NCBI RefSeq assembly: GCF_002257705.1
Contig: NZ_LSLK01000059.1
Span: forward strand, 1-64,000
Reading direction: 5' to 3'
DNA from: Sporomusa silvacetica DSM 10669
GTDB taxonomy: Bacteria; Bacillota; Negativicutes; Sporomusales; Sporomusaceae
Length of the DNA stretch: 64,000 bases
The notes beneath the pieces were generated by a model. It ran no database searches, was not told the origin of the DNA, and saw only the letters and a program-made list of their open reading frames with translations. The stretch's first letter is position 1, and each line of letters opens with the position of its first letter. The position numbers were made by a program, and so were the translations under genes. Shown here in pieces: positions 43,036-51,502 of this stretch.

Positions 43036-44577
43036 TTACTTCCGTAATAGACTCTTACCGGTCATCTCCGCCGGCTGGGCAATACCAGCCAATTCCAGGA
43101 TAGTGGGAGCAATATCAGCTAAAGTTCCTTCCCATAGTTTGTTGCCACGATGTACTTCTGAAACCATAACAAGCGGTACCTCGTTGGTAGTATGGGCAGT
43201 AAACGGCTCGCCTGTTTCCGGGTCGAGCATGGCTTCCGCGTTACCGTGATCGGCTGTTATCAAGGTAATGCCGCCCTGGTCACGCATAGCATCCACCAAG
43301 CGACCGACACATTGATCCACAGTTGTCACGGCACTGATAGCAGCGTCAAGTATACCTGTATGGCCAACCATGTCCCCATTAGCATAGTTAAGAATAATCA
43401 AATCATATTTACTTGATTTGATGGCCTCAACTACTTTATCAGTAACCTCAAGGGCACTCATCTCCGGCTTCAGATCATAGGTAGCTACTTTGGGCGAAGG
43501 AATCAAGAGCCGTTCTTCACCGGCAAAAGGATGTTCCGCCCCGCCATTAAAAAAGTACGTAACATGAGCGTATTTTTCCGTTTCAGCAATTCGCAGCTGG
43601 GTATATCCCGCCTGGCTGACTACCTCACCTAGCGTATTAACTATGAGAGTTGGTGGAAAAGCCACGGGGACATTTAAGGTTTCATCATATTGGGTCATGC
43701 TGGCAAAATTAAGGGGGATGCAATCATTCTTGGGTTCAAAACCGTCAAAGCCAGCATCAGTAAGCGCCCGGGTAAGCTGCCGGGCCCGGTCTGGACGGAA
43801 GTTGAAGAAAATAACACCATCAGCTGGTTTTATCCCCTCAAAACTGCAGTTGCTCATAATGGTCGGATCAACAAATTCGTCCGTTTTCCCTGCCTGGTAA
43901 GATGCCTCAACAGCCGCTACTGCATTACTAGCTTGTGCACCCTGACAATAGACAAGGGCTTCATATTCCTTGCTAGTACGTTCCCAGCGTTTATCCCTGT
44001 CCATAGCATAATAACGGCCAGCTATGGTAGCAATCTGACCTATCCCAAGTTCCGCCATTTTAGCCTCAACCGCTTTGATATAGGAAATAGCGCTACTTGG
44101 TGGTACATCCCGTCCGTCTAAGAATGCATGGACATAGACTTTCTTTACCCCCCGCTTTTTGGCTAATTCCAACAAAGCATACACATGGGTAATATGACTG
44201 TGAACACCGCCATCAGACAAAAGCCCCATCAGATGCAGTGCCCCCTCTGATTTGCGGGTCTCGTCACATACCTGACAGAGTGCCAGATTGGTGAAAAAAT
44301 CGCCGTCCTTGATTGATTTGCTGATACGGGTAAGTTCCTGGTAGATAATCCGGCCTGAACCAATAGTAAGATGGCCAACTTCCGAGTTTCCCATTTGCCC
44401 TTCCGGCAAGCCAACAGCTTCCCCTGAGCACACAAGCTTGGTTACTGGATACAGCTCTGTTAACAATTTAATATGCGGGGTATCAGCTCTGGCAATGGAG
44501 TTGAACTCGTCATTTTCGCGGCCAATTCCCCAACCGTCAAGAATAACAAGTGCAATTGGCGATGATAGTTTTGACAC
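43036..44577 (-). CDS. gpmI: 2,3-bisphosphoglycerate-independent phosphoglycerate mutase (513 aa)
   Basis: Interconverts 3- and 2-phosphoglycerate using two Mn ions and a phosphoserine. ALVILDGWG and MGNSEVGHLTIGSGR (with the active Ser) lie at the N-terminus; HAFLDGRDVPP and the metal-binding ITADHGNAE are also clear. A GTG start at 44577 is preferred because GAGGAG lies 7 nt upstream; a longer GTG start at 44592 is possible. It is tightly linked to tpiA. Confidence 0.97.
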   Translation of the reverse strand: MSKLSSPIALVILDGWGIGRENDEFNSIARADTPHIKLLTELYPVTKLVCSGEAVGLPEGQMGNSEVGHLTIGSGRIIYQELTRISKSIKDGDFFTNLALCQVCDETRKSEGALHLMGLLSDGGVHSHITHVYALLELAKKRGVKKVYVHAFLDGRDVPPSSAISYIKAVEAKMAELGIGQIATIAGRYYAMDRDKRWERTSKEYEALVYCQGAQASNAVAAVEASYQAGKTDEFVDPTIMSNCSFEGIKPADGVIFFNFRPDRARQLTRALTDAGFDGFEPKNDCIPLNFASMTQYDETLNVPVAFPPTLIVNTLGEVVSQAGYTQLRIAETEKYAHVTYFFNGGAEHPFAGEERLLIPSPKVATYDLKPEMSALEVTDKVVEAIKSSKYDLIILNYANGDMVGHTGILDAAISAVTTVDQCVGRLVDAMRDQGGITLITADHGNAEAMLDPETGEPFTAHTTNEVPLVMVSEVHRGNKLWEGTLADIAPTILELAGIAQPAEMTGKSLLRK

Positions 44578-44594
44578 GTTTTTTCTCCTCACGG

Positions 44595-45347
44595 TTATTT
44601 GAACTTAACTAATTTGCTAAAAGACTCAGCCTCTAAGCTCGCCCCGCCGACTAATGCGCCGTCAATATCAGGTTTAGCCATCAGTTCAGCCACATTATCA
44701 GGCTTAACACTGCCGCCGTATTGGATACGGACGCTCTCAGCGCTGGCTTGACCAAATAGTTCGGCAACCGTACGCCGGATAAAGGCGCACACTGCATTGG
44801 CATCCTCAGCCGAAGCCGTGCGGCCAGTGCCGATAGCCCAAATGGGTTCATAGGCAATAACCAGGCCAGCCACTTGCTGCGCGCTAAGGCCTTCAAGCCC
44901 ACCTTTCACCTGGGTGCCGACAACCCGTTTGGTGGCATTAGCTTCCCGATCAACCAACGCTTCGCCGACACACATAATTGGTTTCAAACCGGCTTTAAGA
45001 GCGGCTTTAAGTTTGTTATTCACGGTTTTATCTGTTTCCGCAAAATATTGGCGGCGCTCAGAGTGACCGATAATCACATGAGTACAACCAATATCTTTGA
45101 GCATACCGGGCGCAATTTCACCAGTAAAGGCACCTTTTTCTTCCCAATGCATATTTTGAGCACCTAAACCAATATTGGTTCCAGCTACAGCAGTAGCTAT
45201 AGCAGTCAAGGCCGTAAAAGGCGGACATACAACAATCTCCACGTCGTTTACTGCGTTTGTTAGAGCGTTCAATTCCTGCACAAGTATAACGCCCTCTCCG
45301 GCTGTTTTATGCATTTTCCAATTACCGGCAATAATGGGCTTGCGCAT
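44595..45347 (-). CDS. tpiA: triosephosphate isomerase (250 aa)
   Basis: Interconverts dihydroxyacetone phosphate and glyceraldehyde 3-phosphate. NWKMHKT (catalytic Lys), IGHSERRQYF (His), AYEPIWAIGTGRTAS (Glu and loop 6) and VRIQYGGSVKPDN are all intact. The ATG at 45347 follows AAGGAGTGG. It also links the glycerol pathway encoded at 49-55 kb to lower glycolysis, since GlpABC delivers dihydroxyacetone phosphate. Confidence 0.98.
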   Translation of the reverse strand: MRKPIIAGNWKMHKTAGEGVILVQELNALTNAVNDVEIVVCPPFTALTAIATAVAGTNIGLGAQNMHWEEKGAFTGEIAPGMLKDIGCTHVIIGHSERRQYFAETDKTVNNKLKAALKAGLKPIMCVGEALVDREANATKRVVGTQVKGGLEGLSAQQVAGLVIAYEPIWAIGTGRTASAEDANAVCAFIRRTVAELFGQASAESVRIQYGGSVKPDNVAELMAKPDIDGALVGGASLEAESFSKLVKFK

Positions 45348-45398
45348 AGTATCCACTCCTTACTTAAATTATTTATTCGATGACCAACCCGCTCTAAG

Positions 45399-45501
45399 AC
45401 TCCATTTTTCAATGGAGTTATACCCTAAAGGGCACAGGCGAGCGGCTAAGTCCCTGGATTAGGGCGACTAGCGTTAGGGGGGCTCCCCCCTAACGCTAGT
45501 C
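45399..45501. repeat. structured intergenic sequence between pgk and tpiA
   Basis: Two strong hairpins: ACTCCATT/AATGGAGT (45399-45418) and GACTAGCGTTAGGGG pairing with CCCCTAACGCTAGTC (45466-45501). The second overlaps the pgk stop codon. Short pieces between (CCTAAAGGGC, CCCTGGATT, GCGACTA) echo the 91-bp repeat of 33460, but the order differs. It could set the stability of the two mRNA halves. Confidence 0.6.
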
Positions 45502-46689
45502 TACTTTATCTGCCAATGCAGCAACGCCTGGCAGCTCTTTGCCTTCTAAAAATTCGAGCGACGCGCCGCCGCCTGTTGAGATGTGAGTAATCTTAGCGGC
45601 AAGCTTGAGTTTTTCCAGGGCAGCCACCGAATCACCACCACCGACAATGCTCTTAGCACCTGACCCAGCCACTGCTTTAGCGACTGCCTCGGTGCCGATA
45701 GCAAAGGCATCAAATTCAAATACACCCATCGGGCCATTCCACACGACGGTTTTGGCGCCCTGCAGAGCTGCTGCAAATTTTCCAGCCGTTGCCGGACCAA
45801 TATCAAGAGCCATCCATTCACTGGGTATTTGTGTAACAGCCACAGCTTTGTGGTCAGCGTCCGCAGCAAAGTTTTCAGCCACCACAACATCTTCCGGTAA
45901 CAGCAGGTTTACGCCCTTAGTCTTGGCAGTCGCAAGCAGTTCTTTAGCCAAAACCAGCTTATCGGCTTCTACCAATGACTTACCTGTTTGGTAACCTTGG
46001 GCAGCCAGAAAGGTATTGGCCATACCGCCACCGATGATCAAAGTATCTACTTTATTTAACAGATTTTCAATGACACCAATTTTATCAGAAACCTTAGCCC
46101 CCCCGATAATGGCCACGAAGGGGCGCACCGGATCGGTAACAGCCTGCCCTAAGAACAGCAGCTCTTTATCCATCAGAAAACCAGATACGGCTGGTATGTA
46201 CTTGGTTATACCATGCACTGAGGCATGAGCCCGGTGCGATACGCCAAAGGCATCGTTAACCATGATTTCTGCCAGGCCAGCCAGTTGTTTGGCAAATTCG
46301 GGATCATTTTTTTCTTCTTCAGGATTAAAACGCAGGTTCTCCAGCATAAGCAATTGCCCCGGCTGAAGAGCGGCCGCCATTTTTCTGGCTTCCGGCCCTA
46401 CCGAGTCATTGGCGAATAAGACTTCGCGGCCATAAAGTAATTGTGACAGTTTTTTCGCAACTGGCTTGAGCGAAAACTCAGGCGCAATTTTACCTTTAGG
46501 CCGTCCCAGATGGCTGGCGATAATAACAGCCGCGTTTTTGGACAGCAAAAATTCCAAGGTAGGAATCGTAGCCCGAATACGGGTATCATCAGTAATGTTG
46601 CCTGCTTTATCCATAGGTACGTTATAGTCTACCCGCACTAAAACCTTTTTACCTGATACCCAAATATCATTTAAGTTTTTTTTATTCAT
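45496..46689 (-). CDS. pgk: phosphoglycerate kinase (397 aa)
   Basis: Makes ATP and 3-phosphoglycerate from 1,3-bisphosphoglycerate. The N-terminal VLVRVDYNVPMDKAGN, substrate Arg residues (SHLGRPKG), NLRFNPEEE, and nucleotide-binding GGAKVSDKIGVIENL and VWNGPMGVFE are conserved. The start at 46689 is chosen because GGAGGG has the right spacing. The stop codon lies inside a strong hairpin (see 45399-45501). Confidence 0.98.
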   Translation of the reverse strand: MNKKNLNDIWVSGKKVLVRVDYNVPMDKAGNITDDTRIRATIPTLEFLLSKNAAVIIASHLGRPKGKIAPEFSLKPVAKKLSQLLYGREVLFANDSVGPEARKMAAALQPGQLLMLENLRFNPEEEKNDPEFAKQLAGLAEIMVNDAFGVSHRAHASVHGITKYIPAVSGFLMDKELLFLGQAVTDPVRPFVAIIGGAKVSDKIGVIENLLNKVDTLIIGGGMANTFLAAQGYQTGKSLVEADKLVLAKELLATAKTKGVNLLLPEDVVVAENFAADADHKAVAVTQIPSEWMALDIGPATAGKFAAALQGAKTVVWNGPMGVFEFDAFAIGTEAVAKAVAGSGAKSIVGGGDSVAALEKLKLAAKITHISTGGGASLEFLEGKELPGVAALADKVD

Positions 46690-46737
46690 AACCATCCCTC
46701 CAACTTAATCAGGTGAAGTGTAAGAAACTGGATAAGA

Positions 46738-46767
46738 GAAGCAATCTCAAATAACTGAGATTGCTTC
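46738..46767. promoter_or_regulatory. intercistronic stem-loop between gap and pgk
   Basis: GAAGCAATCTCA pairs perfectly with TGAGATTGCTTC around six bases, with no T run. It lies 13 nt past the gap stop codon. Such stems between gap and pgk commonly protect the upstream cistron and raise GapA relative to the rest. Confidence 0.6.
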
Positions 46768-46780
46768 ACCCCTAATAATC

Positions 46781-47788
46781 TTACAGGCCTTTGCTGATAA
46801 CGAAGTCGATGAGGTCGACAACACGGTTGGAATAGCCCCATTCATTGTCATACCAGGAAACTACCTTGACCAGATTATCACCCACCATCATTGTTGACAG
46901 ACCGTCAACGATGGAGGAATGCGCATTGCCATTGTAGTCTATCGATACCAATGGTTCTTCAGAGAATGCCATGATGCCTTTGAGCTCGCCATTGGCCGCT
47001 TCTTTAAGGGCTGCATTAACAGCTTCGGCAGTGGCTGGTTTTTCCAGTTGAGCAACCAGATCGGTAATGGATACATTCGGAGTCGGTACACGGAGTGCAA
47101 AACCGTTAAGCTTGCCTTTGAGTTCAGGCAGAACCAAAGCTACCGCCTTAGCTGCACCGGTTGTGGTCGGAATGATGGACATACCGGCAGCGCGGGCGCG
47201 ACGAAGATCTTTATGCGGCAGATCAAGAATGTTTTGGTCATTGGTATAGGAATGAATCGTTGTCATTAAACCAGATTTAATCCCGAATTTTTCCTGCAGC
47301 ACTTTGGCAAATGGAGCCAAACAGTTGGTTGTACAGGAAGCGTTGGAAATAATTTGATGGTTGGCCGGATCATATTTGTCTTGATTTACGCCCATAACGA
47401 TAGTTATATCTTCATTTTTACCTGGAGCTGAAATAATTACTTTTTTTGCACCTGCCGTAATGTGGGCCATAGCTTTGGCCTTTTCGGTGAAGCGGCCTGT
47501 TGACTCAACTACAATATCAACCCCCATGGCTTTCCAGGGCAGCTGTGCCGGATCTTTTTCAGCAAGCACTTTAATAAGCTTGCCGTTTACTGCAATACCG
47601 CCGTCAACAGCTTTGACTTCGGCATTCATTGTGCCATGTACGGAATCATATTTCAAAAGATGAGCAAGAGTTTTGGCATCTGTTAAGTCATTTACCGCCA
47701 CAATCTCAAACTTGGGATTATTGACTGCTACCCGTAGAACATTCCGGCCAATACGGCCAAAACCGTTAATACCAATCTTAATAGTCAT
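46781..47788 (-). CDS. gap: glyceraldehyde-3-phosphate dehydrogenase (335 aa)
   Basis: NAD-dependent phosphorylating enzyme. The Rossmann GINGFGRIGRN at the start, the catalytic SNASCTTNCLAP (Cys near 152), and HSYTNDQNILD and RRARAAGMSIIPTTTGAAKA are all present. The Asp after the second beta-strand (NDLTDA) favours NAD over NADP. It is the first enzyme gene after cggR, 13 bp downstream. Confidence 0.98.
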   Translation of the reverse strand: MTIKIGINGFGRIGRNVLRVAVNNPKFEIVAVNDLTDAKTLAHLLKYDSVHGTMNAEVKAVDGGIAVNGKLIKVLAEKDPAQLPWKAMGVDIVVESTGRFTEKAKAMAHITAGAKKVIISAPGKNEDITIVMGVNQDKYDPANHQIISNASCTTNCLAPFAKVLQEKFGIKSGLMTTIHSYTNDQNILDLPHKDLRRARAAGMSIIPTTTGAAKAVALVLPELKGKLNGFALRVPTPNVSITDLVAQLEKPATAEAVNAALKEAANGELKGIMAFSEEPLVSIDYNGNAHSSIVDGLSTMMVGDNLVKVVSWYDNEWGYSNRVVDLIDFVISKGL

Positions 47789-47801
47789 AATAAAACTCCT
47801 C

Positions 47802-48833
47802 CTAAATATTATTAGTTATTAATAACTGAATAGCTTTAGCCGCAGCTTCATCGGTAACAAGCACACTCTGTTCACCGGTACCAGCTACCGCCAAGATTGC
47901 CTTGGCTTTGGCGCTGCCTCCGGCCACAGCAATTACCGTATCAATTCCGGCCAAGTCATCCAGTCTCAAACCGATACTGCTGGTAACATACACAATCTTA
48001 CCTGGTAAAGCGCAATATTGCCCAAGTGCTTCGCCTACCGCGCCACGCTGTTCGATATCAGCAATTGTGGCAGCTGCCATACCGCGCCGTTCGGCCATTT
48101 CACTGGCTTCACCAATACCATGTACCAAAATATTGGCCTTTTTAATCATGTCGGCCACAGCCCTAAGATTAGTATCTCCGTCCAAAATGGCTTCCAAAGT
48201 TTCCTCATTTACCCCATCTGGGATATGCAGCAGGCGATAACGCCCGCCCAGCTTGTTGGCCATTACGGCAGCAATGGTATTGGCCTGATACTCCACGACC
48301 TCACCTAGCCCACCTCGGGCTGGCACAACAATTGTTGTCGGGACACTAAAATTAACAGCTTCCGCCACCTTGGCCATGGTCGAACCACCGCTTACTGCAA
48401 CAACCATATTATCTCCCAAATGCTGGCTAAGTACACTTGCCGTAGCCCGGCCAAGTTCGCGGCGCACCGCGCTGTCAGCCTCACTATCACCAGGTATAAT
48501 GACAACCTGCGTAAGGTTCAGACGCTGGGCCAATTCAGCCTCAAGCCCGACTAAATTATGAAGTATCCGGATATATTCAGCCAAATCGGCCAACATGGTC
48601 TGGCCTTCGTCTGTTACACTGATTCCCAGTTGGGAAAACTCGACAAGTCCAGCCGTTTTGAGCCAATCTACCTGAGCCCTGACCCCCCGTTCGCCCATAT
48701 CCAGCATACTCGATAACGCTCGGCGTCCAATCGGCTGAGCGTGCTTAATATGACGCAGGAGATTGTAGCGCGCTTCGATAATTTGTATAAGTTCTGGTGC
48801 AAGTTTGCGCTGTAGCTGAATAAATTTCTCCAT
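47802..48833 (-). CDS. cggR: central glycolytic genes regulator, SorC family (343 aa)
   Basis: DNA-binding repressor of its own operon; fructose-1,6-bisphosphate is the inducer in Bacillus. An N-terminal winged helix (about 15-90; PIGRRALSSMLDMGERGVRAQ, KTAGLVEFSQLGISVTDEG) is followed by a sugar-phosphate-binding SorC domain with VAVSGGSTMAKVAEAV and VPARGGLGEVVEYQAN. The ATG at 48833 follows CGAGGAG. A matching operator lies 14 bp upstream. Confidence 0.95.
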   Translation of the reverse strand: MEKFIQLQRKLAPELIQIIEARYNLLRHIKHAQPIGRRALSSMLDMGERGVRAQVDWLKTAGLVEFSQLGISVTDEGQTMLADLAEYIRILHNLVGLEAELAQRLNLTQVVIIPGDSEADSAVRRELGRATASVLSQHLGDNMVVAVSGGSTMAKVAEAVNFSVPTTIVVPARGGLGEVVEYQANTIAAVMANKLGGRYRLLHIPDGVNEETLEAILDGDTNLRAVADMIKKANILVHGIGEASEMAERRGMAAATIADIEQRGAVGEALGQYCALPGKIVYVTSSIGLRLDDLAGIDTVIAVAGGSAKAKAILAVAGTGEQSVLVTDEAAAKAIQLLITNNI

Positions 48834-48846
48834 AGTATCTCCTCGG

Positions 48847-48882
48847 GTCGAAATATGTCCCACGTGAACACATTATGTCCCA
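48847..48882. promoter_or_regulatory. CggR operator
   Basis: Read on the minus strand: TGGGAC-N6-TGTT, 4 bp, TGGGAC-N6-CGAC. The Bacillus subtilis CggR operator is two copies of CGGGAC-N6-TGTC separated by 4 bp, so spacing is identical and bases largely agree. CATAAT inside the first half may be the -10 box, consistent with repression by occlusion or roadblock. Confidence 0.8.
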
Positions 48883-48991
48883 TATCAGGTAAAAAAACTA
48901 GATAGCTTGCCTATCACTTTCTCTACACCTATTCGGCAAGGGGCTAGAAAATCCTGCTTCTACAGGAAAATTTTAATTTTATCGCAAGGTG

Positions 48992-50188
48992 CTACTTCTG
49001 GTTATAGGCAGACCTAACTACCGCAATAGGGTGCTCTGTTTTCACGCCAGTACCATGGGCTATCTGCAAACGGCAAGTACCGCATTCCGAAAGCACTGAA
49101 CCTATACCGCTGGCTTTGATGGTTTCAAAAAGATTATTGCCCACTGCCATAGCAATATCATATTTCTCGGCTTTAAATCCATAGTTGCCAGAGATACCAC
49201 AACAGCCAGCATCGGCATCAATAACTTCTATGGCCGGAATCATGCGGACAAGCTCCAGGCTGGGTTTACCTATCCCCTGTACTCGCAGATGACAAGGTGC
49301 ATGGTAAAGGTATCGTCCCTCTTGCCTGGCAAAGTTAGTGTTAAGAAGCCCCTCATCATAGAGTTCCAGTAAAAATTCGGAGATGTCGTAAATACGACCG
49401 GCAACTTGTTCTACCCCTTTACTAGCAAATAACTCCTGGTATTCTTGTTTTAGCATCAGACCGCAGCTGGTACAAGCGGTTATAATAGGATAACCCTTCC
49501 TAACATAGTCTTGCAAAATGGCGATATTTTTATGAGCATTGGCCTCAGCCTCATCCATATATCCGTTGACCACCAACGGTGAGCCACAACATACAGCCTC
49601 CTCGGGAACAATTACCTCGAAGTTATTGACCTGCAACACAGCTACAACATCCAACCCTACTTGTGGCTGGTTATAATTGATAAAACAGCCTGGATAAAAA
49701 ACTGCTTTATTAGCGGTTGGCTGCTGTTTGATTTTTTTAAATTGCTTGCTAAAGCTTTCGCTCGCATAGGCAGGCAGCGGCGCTTTATCTGATATTCCAA
49801 CGTTTTTCAAAATTGCTTTGCTAACAATGTTATTCATCCCGAGATTGGCCAGTGTTGGCGTAAGACTGGCCATCTTGCCCATTTGTTCGCCATGTGACAA
49901 AAGCCAATCTCTGAATGACTGTTTATGGGTTTTATAATACTGAGCTCTGGCCTTCATAGTTAGCGTAGAAATAGGAACACGGGAGGGACAGCTTATATCA
50001 CAATTTTTACAATTCGAGCAATATTCCAGAGCAGTCTCCCAATCATCTTCCATTAGACGAAAGCGTTCGCCTGCCGGACCGGCAAGCTTAGGACCCTGAA
50101 ACTCCCGCACAGCTTGGGCCACCGGGCAATGAATGACACACGAGGTACAGGCTGTACAATCATCAGGATTATAGTGATGTTTTTTCAT
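48992..50188 (-). CDS. glpC: anaerobic glycerol-3-phosphate dehydrogenase subunit C (398 aa)
   Basis: Membrane-associated iron-sulphur subunit that passes electrons from GlpAB to quinone or another carrier. Two 4Fe-4S motifs at the N-terminus (CTACTSCVIHCPV, CSNCKNCDISCP), then two CCG-type Cys-rich domains (FYPGCFINY...EEAVCCGSP and YHAPCHLRVQGIG...DAGCCGISGNYG). The ATG at 50188 begins MKKHHYNPDDC. It is the last gene of glpABC. Confidence 0.95.
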   Translation of the reverse strand: MKKHHYNPDDCTACTSCVIHCPVAQAVREFQGPKLAGPAGERFRLMEDDWETALEYCSNCKNCDISCPSRVPISTLTMKARAQYYKTHKQSFRDWLLSHGEQMGKMASLTPTLANLGMNNIVSKAILKNVGISDKAPLPAYASESFSKQFKKIKQQPTANKAVFYPGCFINYNQPQVGLDVVAVLQVNNFEVIVPEEAVCCGSPLVVNGYMDEAEANAHKNIAILQDYVRKGYPIITACTSCGLMLKQEYQELFASKGVEQVAGRIYDISEFLLELYDEGLLNTNFARQEGRYLYHAPCHLRVQGIGKPSLELVRMIPAIEVIDADAGCCGISGNYGFKAEKYDIAMAVGNNLFETIKASGIGSVLSECGTCRLQIAHGTGVKTEHPIAVVRSAYNQK

Positions 50189-50257
50189 GGTTTTTCTCTC
50201 CATAGCATTAATTTTAAACTGTACATATATAACGCATTAACACTTTATAAAAACCTC

Positions 50258-51502
50258 TCAGCAATTTAGACCTGCCTTATAGCCGCTAACTAATGCTACT
50301 CCATTACCCGACTTTTCCAGACAGTGATCATAGCCAGCCAGATTGCGGCCAGCAATATAGACATTTTCGAGCAATACCTGACCGTCGGCATTTACCGGAC
50401 GCAGACCGTCATCAACCTGAATGCCAATCTTGGCAAAAGGCTGGGCTGCATTAGCAAATAGTTGGCGTGTCCCCCACTCCTCCCGCTCAGTAGGCGCCGT
50501 CACTGGTAGATTGAAAATCGGTTCACTGATACTATCATGTTCAGCGATAATGCCGCCGCCAAAAAAGCCACCGGTTGCCAAAATAACGGCCTTGGCAGGA
50601 TACGATCGTTCTCTGTCAATATTACCAGTAACAACAGCAGTCACTTGCTTGCCTTCCTGTACGGTATATGCAACATGGGCCTGTTCCATGATAGTAACAC
50701 CCAGCCGTTTGGCACGCTGTAGGAGCATGGCACGCAATCTAAGCCCAACAACAGCAGTCGGCATGATTACAACCTCCACAAATTTGCAAGCAAGCATTCT
50801 TTCCAGGGCATCTCTGACAACATAGCTAGGCCGGGAGCCTAATACAGGTGGAATAATAACTGCGCTGCCTGGCTTCACCTGCTTTGCCAACTGTTCCCGG
50901 CAGGCCTGTTGGCCCTGGATGGTATCAAGCCATCTGGCAATATCAAGGGTAGTTACATCCCGCCCACCTGTAAAACCAGGATCAATCATAACCTCTTCAT
51001 ATTCTTTTTGAAAACCTGGAATGTTTCCTAAGCCTTTACTAATTAATTCAGGAAAGTAATCTTTTAGCCTCGTAAATCCGACTACTACAACATGACTGGC
51101 TGCTTGAATAGGAGTACTATCCATTGTAAGCGGCACCAAGCAACTAGGTTTTACGCTGCCTATGGCTGTCGGCAGCCACTGGACATGATCCAACCCGCCA
51201 GTATAACGAAAGCCTTCCTCCTGACACATGGTTAAGAAGAATTGTACAGCCTCTTCCACTACCTGACTGCCTACTTTGCTATATGGATGCTCGGGCGGCA
51301 ATTGACGTAATCCAGCACGTGGGGTAGTTACCAGCGTATTGTTTTCCAGATAACCTAACAGATCAATTGTGCCGCCGCCAATGGCCAGTGTACCGGCACC
51401 TGAGGTCATAAGGGTAACCCCTTTGCCTCGTCCGGCTGCAGTAATCGCTGCTGTCAAACCGGCAAGGCCGCCACCGATTACAATAACGTCACTTATTCTC
51501 AT
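50258..51502 (-). CDS. glpB: anaerobic glycerol-3-phosphate dehydrogenase subunit B (414 aa)
   Basis: Flavoprotein subunit of GlpABC. Dinucleotide-binding VIVIGGGLAGLTAAITAA at the N-terminus, GTLAIGGGTIDLLGYL, and the C-terminal YIAGRNLAGYDHCLEKSGNG characteristic of GlpB. The start MRISDV (51502) overlaps the end of glpA by 14 bp; a five-codon-longer start is possible but has no better signal. Coupled translation with glpA is expected. Confidence 0.95.
   Translation of the reverse strand: MRISDVIVIGGGLAGLTAAITAAGRGKGVTLMTSGAGTLAIGGGTIDLLGYLENNTLVTTPRAGLRQLPPEHPYSKVGSQVVEEAVQFFLTMCQEEGFRYTGGLDHVQWLPTAIGSVKPSCLVPLTMDSTPIQAASHVVVVGFTRLKDYFPELISKGLGNIPGFQKEYEEVMIDPGFTGGRDVTTLDIARWLDTIQGQQACREQLAKQVKPGSAVIIPPVLGSRPSYVVRDALERMLACKFVEVVIMPTAVVGLRLRAMLLQRAKRLGVTIMEQAHVAYTVQEGKQVTAVVTGNIDRERSYPAKAVILATGGFFGGGIIAEHDSISEPIFNLPVTAPTEREEWGTRQLFANAAQPFAKIGIQVDDGLRPVNADGQVLLENVYIAGRNLAGYDHCLEKSGNGVALVSGYKAGLNC

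Noticed and set aside
48950..48975. Terminator after glpC
   Set aside because: The stem (TCCTG/CAGGA) is only 5 bp and lacks a proper T run.
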